Source: JAVBPP01 sp031549535 (GTDB taxonomy: Bacteria; Bacillota; Clostridia; Oscillospirales; Acutalibacteraceae). Taken from it: DNA of 35,677 nt. The stretch covers positions 1-35,677 of the forward strand of contig JAVBPP010000035.1 of NCBI GenBank assembly GCA_031549535.1. Direction: 5' to 3'. The stretch's first letter is position 1. The number at the start of each line of letters is the position of its first letter. Of this stretch, positions 15,287-22,924 are shown one piece after another. The notes beneath the pieces were generated by a model. The model searched no databases and was not told where the DNA came from. It saw only the letters and a list, made by a program, of their open reading frames with translations. The position numbers were made by a program, and so were the translations under genes.

Positions 15287-16768
15287 ATGATTAAGATTAG
15301 CTTCATCGGCGCCGGCTCCGTCGGCTTCACACGCACCCTACTCACGGATATCATGAGCGTTCCGGAGCTGCGGGAACATGCGGAAATTGCGTTCATGGAC
15401 ATCAATCAGCAAAATCTGGATATGGTTACGCAGTTGTGCCAGCGTGATTTGGACGAAAACGGCGTCCCCGTTCAAATTCACGCCACACTCGACCGCCGCG
15501 AAGCGCTGCGGGACGCGAAATATGTCATCAACTGCGCCCGCATTGGTTGCCTGGAAGGCTTTGTTACGGACGTGGAAATTCCGCTGAAATACGGCGTGGA
15601 TCAGTGCGTGGGCGATACGCTTTGCATCGGCGGCATTATGTACGGCCAACGCGGCATTGCGCAGATTTTGGATTTTTGCAAGGATATGAAAGAGGTCTCC
15701 CGCCCGGATGTGCTGCTGCTGAATTATTCCAACCCCAACGCCATGATGACCTGGGCCGCGAACCATTACGGCGGCATTCCAACGCTCGGCCTGTGCCACG
15801 GCGTGCAGGGTGGGGAGCATCAGATTGCGCAGGTGCTGGGTATCCCGCATGAGGAGTTGGATTTTATCTGCGCGGGCATTAACCATCAGACCTGGTATAT
15901 CCGCGTTGCCCACAAGGGACGTGAAATCACCGGGGCGGAGTTGCTTGCGGCATATGAAAAAGACGAAAAAATGTGCAAAACGGAAAAGGTGCGCATGGAT
16001 ATCCTGCGCCGCTTCGGTTGCTATTCCACCGAATCCAACGGCCACCTTTCCGAATACCTGGCCTGGTACCGCAAGCGTCCGGAGGAAATCCGGGATTGGA
16101 TTGACATGGAAAATTGGCATTCCGGCGAGACCGGCGGCTATCTGCGTGTATGCGTGGAGGGCAGAAACTGGTTTGACACGGACTTCCCGAACTGGATGAA
16201 GGGCGAAATCCGCAAGTATGACGGCAGCCGCCGCAGCAGCGAGCACGGCTCCTATATCTTGGAGTCGCTTGAAACCGGTCGGCGTTACAGAGGCTGCTTT
16301 AATATTGTGAACAACGGCAGCATCACCAATTTGCCGGATGACTGCATTGTCGAAGTGCCCTGTTATGTGGACGGCAACGGAATTTCCGTGCCGCGCGTGG
16401 GCGATTTACCCCTGGGCTGTGCTGCTGTCTGCTCCCAGAGTGTCTGGGTGCAGCGCCTAGCCGTGGAGGCTGCTGTGCACGGCGATGTCACCCTGCTCAA
16501 ACAGGCCGCGCTGATGGATCCCCTGACAGGCGCGGTGTGCAACCCGCCGGAAATCTGGCAGATGGTGGACGAAATGCTCATTGCGCAGGAACAGTGGCTC
16601 CCACAATACAAGGAAGCCATAGCACAGGCAAGGGCTCGCTTTGCCAAGGGCGGCTTGCTCCCAACCAAGGACTATAGGGGCGCGGCGCGCAAGCACACCA
16701 GAACGGTGGAAGAACAGGCGCAGGATAAGGAACTGGCGACGAAAACCGCGGCGAATGCGGATAAATAG
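15287..16768 (+). CDS. GH4 family NAD- and metal-dependent alpha-glycosidase (alpha-galactosidase/galacturonidase type)
   Basis: GH4 enzymes cleave glycosides by transient NAD+-dependent oxidation at C3 and need Mn2+ and reducing conditions. The 493-residue protein has the Rossmann start ISFIGAGSVGFTRTLLTDI, FMDIN for the NAD ribose, NYSNPNAM (147-153), and metal ligands C170 in GLCHGVQGG and H200 in GINHQTWY. SEYLAWYRKR resembles the MelA/LplD branch rather than the 6-phospho-glucosidase branch, so alpha-galactoside or alpha-galacturonide is the most likely substrate. No signal peptide, so cytoplasmic. Paired with GH51 it suggests debranching of pectin side chains (rhamnogalacturonan or arabinogalactan). 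It is last in the run, before the strong terminator at 16777. Confidence 0.92.
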   Translation: MIKISFIGAGSVGFTRTLLTDIMSVPELREHAEIAFMDINQQNLDMVTQLCQRDLDENGVPVQIHATLDRREALRDAKYVINCARIGCLEGFVTDVEIPLKYGVDQCVGDTLCIGGIMYGQRGIAQILDFCKDMKEVSRPDVLLLNYSNPNAMMTWAANHYGGIPTLGLCHGVQGGEHQIAQVLGIPHEELDFICAGINHQTWYIRVAHKGREITGAELLAAYEKDEKMCKTEKVRMDILRRFGCYSTESNGHLSEYLAWYRKRPEEIRDWIDMENWHSGETGGYLRVCVEGRNWFDTDFPNWMKGEIRKYDGSRRSSEHGSYILESLETGRRYRGCFNIVNNGSITNLPDDCIVEVPCYVDGNGISVPRVGDLPLGCAAVCSQSVWVQRLAVEAAVHGDVTLLKQAALMDPLTGAVCNPPEIWQMVDEMLIAQEQWLPQYKEAIAQARARFAKGGLLPTKDYRGAARKHTRTVEEQAQDKELATKTAANADK

Positions 16769-16776
16769 TATCAACG

Positions 16777-16824
16777 AAAAGGAGCAAGGTCTTTGCCGCA
16801 ATCGGCAAAGACCTTGCTCCTTTT
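16777..16824. terminator. Strong terminator with a 22-bp perfect stem
   Basis: The left arm (16777-16798) and right arm (16803-16824) are perfect complements, including AAGGAGCAAGGTCTTTGCCG, around a CAAT loop. A-runs at one side and T-runs at the other make it usable in both directions. It separates the plus-strand glycosidase run from the convergent minus-strand operon that ends at 16889. Confidence 0.95.
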
Positions 16825-16840
16825 TATCTACGCCTTCTTT

Positions 16841-16864
16841 GGATATTGGTATTAATACTAATCC
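16841..16864. repeat. 24-base near-palindrome containing TTGGTATTAATACTAA
   Basis: GGAT...ATCC ends enclose TTGGTATTAATACTAA; only two positions (and their partners) break the symmetry. The half-site ATTGGTATTA recurs in other intergenic places in the window (18761-18770 and 27811-27818, and as ATTGGTATAA near 27682). It may be two abutting ends of a small repeat element, or a regulator binding site. Confidence 0.45.
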
Positions 16865-16888
16865 CAAGTATAAACCGTTTTTGTGGCC

Positions 16889-18748
16889 TTATCGCTCCCG
16901 CTTGCTGTAATCTTGATGAACTTCTCTGCCCTTGGCGGTTTTTACGCTATCGACGAGAACGATGGTTTCCAGATACTCCTTGTCTGAGAGCGCGTCCACG
17001 TCCTGCACAAAATCCGCGCTGTCCGGGTCGGAATACATATCCGGCAGCCTGCGGCGTGCGCCCGTACGGAACTCAATGCGCTCCAAGGTCTGGCAGGGGT
17101 AGCTGAAGATGAAAACAGGCAGCTCCTTGCCGTTGATTGTCAGGCGGTAGCGCTGCGTTTCACAGTCCAGCTCAAACACAAAATCATACCAGGCGCCGAT
17201 GCTGTATTCCACCTCCACCCGCTCGGGGGAGGCGTTGTGCATCACATGCAGCTGTTGCCGGCTATCGAACCAAACTCCCGTTGCAACCTGGCCTTTACCG
17301 TCCGTGATTTCGAGATAAAGATTGCCCTCGTCGCAGCGGTTGAGCATCACCCGCGTTGAGACGCGCACACGGCGGCTTTCGGGAAACACGCGCATGGCGC
17401 GGGCATAGTCATACGGGTCACTGTCGCGCAGCTCCAGATAGGAGCCGTCTGCGTAACGCTTGACACAAACCGGGCAGCGGCGCGGGGAATAAATGTTCCA
17501 ATCCTTCACCAATCCATTGGGCTCGATGGCGGTGAAGCTTTCGTTCAGGTGGTTGGGATTGACGCTTTGCACAGGCACCGGAACCCGTGTAACCCACATA
17601 TCCTCTTTGTTGATGCTGTAAGACATCCAGAAGGATTCGTCGTCCGGCGTTTCCTGTTTTTCCGAAATACCGCGCATATACTGCGGGCCGTAGGATTTCC
17701 ACCAACCCAGGTAACGCATGGGCGGAACCTCGCCGTGGATGGAAAGCAGCTTGTCAAAATTCAAGCCGTCCTCCGAGGTGGCGACTGCCAGCGGCCAGCG
17801 GCAATTCTGGCTGTGGGTGGGGTTCCAAACCAGCGCATAACGTCCGTCCGGTGTGCGCTGCCCCCAGATTTTAGAGCCGGGCTGGATTAGGCTGGGCGCA
17901 AATTCCGGGCCGTTCCAGCTTTCGCCTTCATCAAAGCTGCGGCAGACCATGCTCCATTTAAACAAGCCAACCACAGATTTGTCTTTTAAGTGATAGTAGC
18001 TGAACGCCTCGTTCTGCCAGCCGTCTTTAATTGTGAGCAGTTCATCTTCTTCGCCATGTTCATCAATCCACTGCTGAACGGCAAGCTTATCCGCCAATAA
18101 TGCCTCACAAGCCTTAATAAAGCTCTTATCCTTCGCTTCTGTATACATAGGGTATAATAATTTATCAGGTGTCCAGCCTGCCCAGGCATTGTATCGAATA
18201 AAATAAATGGGTGAAAAACTGCCGTCCGGATATAGCTCGCGTACCACACGGCCGATGCCGTTCAAGCGGAAGGGGTTCATATCGGGGCAATCGCAATGGC
18301 CGTAGAAGCCCAGCACTAAGAGCTTGCCTCCGGTTTGGTAAAAGGCCATGCGCTGGTGCATCACGGCATGGACATCATCCGGGATAATGGTGGTTCTGCC
18401 ATAGGTATCCGTTACCGCACCCGCCGGGATTTTATAGGGCGGGAAGGAGACGCGCGGCTTCTCCCAGTGAATACCGTCCCGGGAGCGCACCAGATAGCTT
18501 TGTGCGGGGGATATATGTTCATAGGCGGGGACACTTAAGTAATGCAAATAAAAGTTACCCTGAAAAAAGGTTAAGTCGGCAGCGTGGTTATAGGTCCAGC
18601 CCACGTCTTCGCAATCCGCCGGATTCCAGCGGTTTGCGCGCGTGACCTGGTAGCTGGAAGCGCCGATGGCCGGGCGCAGCTGCCCATCGTGATAATCCGG
18701 GTTGGGGTAGTCTGTTCCGTTATACTGCGGATAGAGCTGATTTTCCAT
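16889..18748 (-). CDS. Sialidase-like beta-propeller carbohydrate-active enzyme, substrate unknown
   Basis: A 619-residue protein without a signal peptide. The first roughly 430 residues look like a BNR/sialidase-type propeller: repeated S/R-x-DG-x-x-W blocks (RSRDGIHWEKP, RSFDEGESWNGP, TSEDGLNFDK) separated by strands such as FFQGNFYLHYL, KLLVLGFYGHC and RYALVWNPTHS. The last roughly 170 residues (RVRVSTRVMLN to the end) look like a concanavalin-type beta-sandwich with a TINGKELPVFIF strand. Catalytic residues cannot be assigned by eye. Apart from sialidases, propellers with this look occur in families that cut rhamnose-glucuronate or arabinose linkages (for example GH145/PL42 or GH43-like), so the chemistry is open. 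The start ATG 18748 has GGAGG 6-10 bases upstream. It is last in its operon. Confidence 0.6.
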   Translation of the reverse strand: MENQLYPQYNGTDYPNPDYHDGQLRPAIGASSYQVTRANRWNPADCEDVGWTYNHAADLTFFQGNFYLHYLSVPAYEHISPAQSYLVRSRDGIHWEKPRVSFPPYKIPAGAVTDTYGRTTIIPDDVHAVMHQRMAFYQTGGKLLVLGFYGHCDCPDMNPFRLNGIGRVVRELYPDGSFSPIYFIRYNAWAGWTPDKLLYPMYTEAKDKSFIKACEALLADKLAVQQWIDEHGEEDELLTIKDGWQNEAFSYYHLKDKSVVGLFKWSMVCRSFDEGESWNGPEFAPSLIQPGSKIWGQRTPDGRYALVWNPTHSQNCRWPLAVATSEDGLNFDKLLSIHGEVPPMRYLGWWKSYGPQYMRGISEKQETPDDESFWMSYSINKEDMWVTRVPVPVQSVNPNHLNESFTAIEPNGLVKDWNIYSPRRCPVCVKRYADGSYLELRDSDPYDYARAMRVFPESRRVRVSTRVMLNRCDEGNLYLEITDGKGQVATGVWFDSRQQLHVMHNASPERVEVEYSIGAWYDFVFELDCETQRYRLTINGKELPVFIFSYPCQTLERIEFRTGARRRLPDMYSDPDSADFVQDVDALSDKEYLETIVLVDSVKTAKGREVHQDYSKRER

Positions 18749-18782
18749 AGTTTCCTCCGAATTGGTATTAGGTTGAAAATAA

Positions 18783-18834
18783 ACATACAACCAGTGAAAC
18801 TATTTGCGCAATGCCTTTTTCACTGGTTGTATGT
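18783..18834 (-). terminator. Intra-operon hairpin with 17-bp perfect stem
   Basis: Arms at 18783-18799 and 18818-18834 are perfect complements (ACATACAACCAGTGAAA with its reverse complement), loop 18 bases. On the minus strand the 3' arm is followed by TTATTTT. It lies between the deacetylase stop and the propeller gene start and could be a partial terminator or RNA stabiliser setting the expression ratio. Confidence 0.7.
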
Positions 18835-18840
18835 ATTTAT

Positions 18841-19740
18841 TTACTGCCCGTCGGCGTTGCGCACACGTACCAAGTCACGGTAGCTGGCGTAGGTAATGCC
18901 CTTGCTCTCCAGGTGCTGGCGGGTTTTAGGGTCTTTATGTAGCTTGTGCTCCCAAACGCGGCAGCGCCACAGGCTGGTAGTGCCTTTTAACTCGTCACAC
19001 TCCAGTGCGGGATGAATAAAGGTCTCAGTAAAGCCTTCTTTGATGTTGGAAAGCTCATTGAGCATGAACTCGCGGTAGGTTTCATAGTCCTGCTTGAGCT
19101 CCTCTGTCCAGTCCGGGAAAATCAAGTAATCCAGTAGCGGCACCTTGTTCTCCTGCGCACAGTTGCGTATACCCGTTAAGAGCATGTTGATGGTGTCCGG
19201 CGAGAGATTATCCGGAAAATCGTGAGGCATGTGGTTTTCGTCCAGCTTGGTAAACATGCGGAACGCGTAGCCAAGCTCGCCGCAAACCTTCAAAGTCGTC
19301 GGCAACAGCTCTCCGTTACCGGTCAGGCCATAGAGCGACCCCATGTGATTATCCAGGTGAGAGGGGTTTAGGCCCAGCAGCTTTGCTTTTGCCACTTGAG
19401 CGCGGATTTCGTTTTCCACCTCGTCAATGTCACAAGCGTCTGCAAACTCATCCACATCGTGGTAAAAATAGCCGTCATTGTTGCGCAGGCTGCCGTTATT
19501 GTCATAGCTCAACGGTCCCCAGCGGGAGTTGCCCCACTCCGCGTTGAAGGTTAGATGAACACCACTGGCATGTTCGGGGTGCTGCGCGGCCCACTTACAG
19601 GCCTCCGGTGCCCAACCGCAGGGAGTCATAATGGTGGCGGATTTAATGCCGCCGCTTTCCAGCAAATCGAAGGTCGCAAAGTTCGCCGCGCGGCACATGC
19701 CAAAATCGTCAGCGTTTAAAATCAAATAGCGTTCGTTCAT
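18841..19740 (-). CDS. ChbG/YdjC-family carbohydrate deacetylase
   Basis: Metal-dependent deacetylase of N- or O-acetylated sugars; characterised ChbG removes an acetyl group from diacetylchitobiose. The 299-residue protein begins with the family metal motif LILNADDFG (Asp11-Asp12) and carries SGVHLTFN, the SHLDNHMG histidine pair, and ETFIHPALEC near the C-terminus, matching the expected metal and catalytic positions. The usual size is 250-300 residues. No signal peptide. The start is ATG 19740, with AAAGGGG 9-15 bases upstream. It follows the aldolase by 18 bases, so they share a transcript. In this operon it may deacetylate an imported sugar before aldol cleavage; that order is inference. 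Confidence 0.9.
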   Translation of the reverse strand: MNERYLILNADDFGMCRAANFATFDLLESGGIKSATIMTPCGWAPEACKWAAQHPEHASGVHLTFNAEWGNSRWGPLSYDNNGSLRNNDGYFYHDVDEFADACDIDEVENEIRAQVAKAKLLGLNPSHLDNHMGSLYGLTGNGELLPTTLKVCGELGYAFRMFTKLDENHMPHDFPDNLSPDTINMLLTGIRNCAQENKVPLLDYLIFPDWTEELKQDYETYREFMLNELSNIKEGFTETFIHPALECDELKGTTSLWRCRVWEHKLHKDPKTRQHLESKGITYASYRDLVRVRNADGQ

Positions 19741-19758
19741 TGTTTATACCCCTTTCCA

Positions 19759-20652
19759 TTATAAAGCGCCGATGCCTTTTGCCCAATCGTAGATAAAGTC
19801 AAGCGCACGGCGGCGTGATTCGCTCAAGGTCTTGCCATCCCGCGCCTCATAGCGCATGGGAACGCCCTGCAGAGAAAGAAAATACTTCGCGCTGCAGGGG
19901 AAGGTGTCTCCCAACGCCGCGTCCAGCGTTGCAATAATTTCGTGCGTCTGCTTTGCCCCGTCCCAATCACCTTTTACGACCTGGTCATACTGCTTCACAA
20001 ACAGCTGCGCAAAGCAGGTGGAAGTGGTGCACATCACGCCACGCCCGCCGGCACGGTAGCTGTCATACAACAGCGGCACATTCGCGTTTAACACGCTGGA
20101 ATCCCCCTGCACGGCTATTTTTGCCTTTACGCCTTCCATGGTGCATGTGGTGTCCTTAATGGCGATAAAGCGGCCGGTTTTCACCAGCTCGCCGTAAGTA
20201 ACGGCCTTCATATGGTGGGGTTTGAAGCCCGGATATTCATACAGCGCGATGGGCAGCGTTGTTTTCGACGCAAGCTCCATCATGTAGCTGTACATTTTTT
20301 CATGATCTTCCCCATAGCCGCGGGTGACGAACACGAAGCCCGCAATGCCGCTGTCCTCCATGCGCTGCAGATAGGCGGCCTGCTCTTCAAACGTATCGTC
20401 TAAATTACCTGTGGTAAGCACGGGGACTCCGTTTGCGTTTTTCACCGCAAGCTTTGCGATGGTTTCGAGCTCCTGCGGCGTTAGCGCCTTCATTTCGGCA
20501 GAACCGCAGACCGCAAAGAGAAATTGCGGCTTGTTGTTTGCCTGCCACTGAACATAGCGCTCAAAGGCCGCGTAGTCAATCGTCATGTCCTCGTGAAAGG
20601 GTGTGACCATCAGCGCATGGACGCCGGACCATTTGTTATAGTTGTAATCCAT
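19759..20652 (-). CDS. DHDPS/N-acetylneuraminate lyase superfamily aldolase
   Basis: Class I aldolase-type TIM barrel, 297 residues. The Schiff-base lysine is Lys166 in FIAIKDTTCT and the tyrosine is in ALYEYPGF (Tyr138). The pyruvate-carboxylate motif that normally reads G-x-T/S-G-E is here VCGSAEMKALT (49-57), which is divergent. The product may therefore be a 2-keto-3-deoxy sugar acid aldolase, a sialic-acid-type lyase or a dehydratase; true DHDPS (DapA) is unlikely. The ATG overlaps the previous gene's stop as TAATG, so it is translationally coupled to the propeller fusion. Downstream neighbours are a deacetylase and a sialidase-like enzyme, which fits acidic-sugar catabolism. Confidence 0.88.
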   Translation of the reverse strand: MDYNYNKWSGVHALMVTPFHEDMTIDYAAFERYVQWQANNKPQFLFAVCGSAEMKALTPQELETIAKLAVKNANGVPVLTTGNLDDTFEEQAAYLQRMEDSGIAGFVFVTRGYGEDHEKMYSYMMELASKTTLPIALYEYPGFKPHHMKAVTYGELVKTGRFIAIKDTTCTMEGVKAKIAVQGDSSVLNANVPLLYDSYRAGGRGVMCTTSTCFAQLFVKQYDQVVKGDWDGAKQTHEIIATLDAALGDTFPCSAKYFLSLQGVPMRYEARDGKTLSESRRRALDFIYDWAKGIGAL

Positions 20653-22763
20653 TATTCCGCGTCCTCCTCAATGAGCTTGTAGAAACGCGCGTACCAATAG
20701 GGCAGCAGGAACATGGTGCCGTCCTCCGCCGAGCGGGAATCGCCGCCGTCCGGGCGGAAGGGGTTGCCGTCCCACTTGCAAAGCGGGCGCTCCTCATAGG
20801 AAAGCGGCTCCAGCAGCTGCTCACGCTCGCCCCAGAATTTTTGAGCTGTGTCGTAAACCAAATTCTTTCGGGTTGAGTTGGTTTGCGTGTAGCGAATCAA
20901 GGACATTGGAATTTCGCGCATGCTCTGTACGGCGGCCTCCAGGTCGCAATAATCGCCCGTCAAAGCGCCGTACATAAAGTTCCACAGCGGCGTGCGCTCG
21001 ATGCGCTCATACTGCCAATGGCTGGCAAGCCCCATCTGATAAACACTGCGCAAGGATTCATCCTGCTCCAAATACAGCAGCGGTGCAAAGCTCAAAAAGC
21101 CCAGATTGTCGTCAATATGTGTCACATGCGCGTCGTCCACCTTTTGGTTGATGACATTGAGCGCGTAGTGGTGTTTTTCGATGAGGTAGCGATACATTGT
21201 GTCATATTTTTCATCGCCGGACATATGGTGGGCAACCTTTAAGTACATCAGGAATTCCAGAGAGTTGATGCCCTTTTCCCAAATCCATTTATCATCATGG
21301 TTGAGCATCATGGGATCCCACATCGCCCAGGTGGTGCGCTTGCCGTCGTGGTCCACCAGGGTGAAGTTGTTTTCCATCATGTGATCCGTCATGCCGCAGC
21401 AGGCCTCGCGCACCTGAATTTTCTCCTCTTCGTTAGCGCAGAACTCATAGAAGAATAAGAAACCGAAATAGTGGCCTGTCGTCTCATCGCTGGAGGTTTC
21501 ACACTTCCATTCGCAGCTTCCGTCCGGTGCCATCGGCCATTCCTTGTTGCCGTCGCCGTAGCCTTTTTCACCTTCCCTGCGAATTGCACGCGCGGGGAAG
21601 CCGGGGATGCCGGTCACCGTGGTGAGATAGCGCAGTGCCTGCATGGAGCGGCGGGCGTTCTTCAGCGCGTCCTCATCCTTTGTCACCGCATAGCGGAAGG
21701 ACTGAGAGGCGAGATAGTTTGCCGTCCACAGGCCATCGTTGTCAGAAATTTCCACCTTGCCGGTTGCAAGGTCTTCATTTTCAAAGCCCCTGCAGATGGT
21801 GACAAAGCCAATATCGCGCACATGGTATTTTTCCACACTATCCTGGAAATGGTCGGCCTTTTTGCGCAGGGTCATTTCCTTCGTTTCGATATGGGAAAGT
21901 CCTTCGCCGGTTGCAGCCCAAACGCTATTGCCGTCCGCGGAGACCGCAAGTGCGCGAATGTCCGCCGTCGGTGTCCAACGGCGCGCGCTGTAATAGCGCA
22001 GCAGACCATTTTTTAGGTAGATAACGCCGTTGTCGGAAGCGAAATAGCGCCCGCCCGCTCCATCGGCAACTGTGGTATATATGTTCTCGGCAGGCAGGTT
22101 CGGTGCCTTGTCCGGTCCGCACCAGTAGCTTTTACGGTCATAAATCACGGCACCCTGTGCGGTTGAGAACCAAAGATGGCCGGATTTATCAAATGTAATA
22201 TCAAAAATCTCACAAGCGGGGACATCCGCGAACAGCGGTAAAATCGGCTTCCAGCTCGGACGCTTGCCGTCCAGAATCATAAAGGCCTGACTTGTGAGCG
22301 CATGGATAACACCCTCATAAACCGCTATTTTCTTGCCCTCTTCCAAGGCACGCTTTTCTGCCCAGGCGTTGTCCGCAAACAGGTAAATCATGTCCTCGGT
22401 GAGTAAATATAGGCCGCTCTGATCCTCGTCCATGTCCATCACAGCGCTGTCAAAGCTTGCAAACAGCTTCGCTTTGCCCTTCTTCACCGCAAACAGATTC
22501 TGACCGCTTGCCGCCCAGAGGCAACCGCTTTGGTCTGCAAACAGCATAGAAACGGAGTCTGTGCTTTCTGTCAGCATGAGCGGCACAAATTTGCCGCCGT
22601 CAAAATAGGCAAGCCCTGCTTTTGTGCCCGCCCAGAGCTTGCCCTGCGCATCGTAAGCCGCGCAAAGCACATCCTCGCTGGGGAGCCCCTGCGCCGTGCC
22701 GTAAAATGTCCTTGACTTCTGATCAAACGCCTTTGATTTATAGATACCCTTTTGCTTTACCAT
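20652..22763 (-). CDS. Beta-propeller fused to an (alpha/alpha)-barrel-like domain, unknown function
   Basis: A 703-residue protein, probably cytoplasmic (no signal peptide or membrane segment). Residues 1 to about 310 hold repeats like the periplasmic two-component-regulator propeller of Bacteroidetes sensors: GLPSEDVLCAAYDAQGKLW with AGTKAGLAYFDGGKF, GHLWFSTAQGAVIYDR, NLPAENIYTTVADGAGG and IRALAVSADGNSVWAATGEG. Residues about 320-700 are largely helical with Trp/Tyr/Asp-rich loops (NDGLWTANYLASQSF, TWAMWDPMMLNHDDKW, GLASHWQYERIERTPLWNF), like the toroid folds of some glycosidases and polysaccharide lyases; I cannot name the family. The start ATG 22763 has GGAGG upstream. First in a four-gene operon, it may be a hydrolase or lyase that senses or positions an oligosaccharide through the propeller. 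Confidence 0.7.
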   Translation of the reverse strand: MVKQKGIYKSKAFDQKSRTFYGTAQGLPSEDVLCAAYDAQGKLWAGTKAGLAYFDGGKFVPLMLTESTDSVSMLFADQSGCLWAASGQNLFAVKKGKAKLFASFDSAVMDMDEDQSGLYLLTEDMIYLFADNAWAEKRALEEGKKIAVYEGVIHALTSQAFMILDGKRPSWKPILPLFADVPACEIFDITFDKSGHLWFSTAQGAVIYDRKSYWCGPDKAPNLPAENIYTTVADGAGGRYFASDNGVIYLKNGLLRYYSARRWTPTADIRALAVSADGNSVWAATGEGLSHIETKEMTLRKKADHFQDSVEKYHVRDIGFVTICRGFENEDLATGKVEISDNDGLWTANYLASQSFRYAVTKDEDALKNARRSMQALRYLTTVTGIPGFPARAIRREGEKGYGDGNKEWPMAPDGSCEWKCETSSDETTGHYFGFLFFYEFCANEEEKIQVREACCGMTDHMMENNFTLVDHDGKRTTWAMWDPMMLNHDDKWIWEKGINSLEFLMYLKVAHHMSGDEKYDTMYRYLIEKHHYALNVINQKVDDAHVTHIDDNLGFLSFAPLLYLEQDESLRSVYQMGLASHWQYERIERTPLWNFMYGALTGDYCDLEAAVQSMREIPMSLIRYTQTNSTRKNLVYDTAQKFWGEREQLLEPLSYEERPLCKWDGNPFRPDGGDSRSAEDGTMFLLPYWYARFYKLIEEDAE

Positions 22764-22806
22764 GCATCTTTCCTCCGTTATTTCCGGTATTTTTTGATAC
22801 ACGGTC

Positions 22807-22835
22807 AGTATACCGTATGAAGGAAGTTGTTGCAA
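22807..22835 (-). promoter_or_regulatory. Promoter of the propeller/aldolase/deacetylase operon
   Basis: On the minus strand: -35 TTGCAA (22835-22830), a 17-base spacer and -10 TATACT (22812-22807). Transcription would start near 22800, leaving a 37-base leader with GGAGG before ATG 22763. Confidence 0.7.
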
Positions 22836-22903
22836 GGTTTTTCCAGGAATTCTTATTAAGAAAAGAGCACACCATGTTTTTTATTTTTTTGATCTCAAAA
22901 TAG

Positions 22904-22917
22904 GGAAAGCGCTATGA
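22904..22917. promoter_or_regulatory. Possible cre (CcpA) site
   Basis: GGAAAGCGCTATGA matches the catabolite-response consensus TGWAANCGNTNWCA except at its first and thirteenth positions. It lies about 70 bases upstream of the operon's -35 box and just after the end of the ZIP gene. The distance is long for classical repression, so this is a weak candidate. Confidence 0.3.
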
Positions 22918-22924
22918 ACCCGAT

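Noticed and set aside
15338..16246. 302-codon minus-strand frame opposite the GH4 gene
   Set aside because: It lies entirely antisense to a clear GH4 enzyme, has no recognisable domain, and arises from the GC-rich third positions of the real gene. Similar frames at 14231-14953 and 6463-7239 were rejected for the same reason.
16889..18748. Calling the propeller enzyme a true sialidase
   Set aside because: The Asp-box-like blocks are loose and the catalytic Arg triad cannot be placed, so the name would be over-confident.
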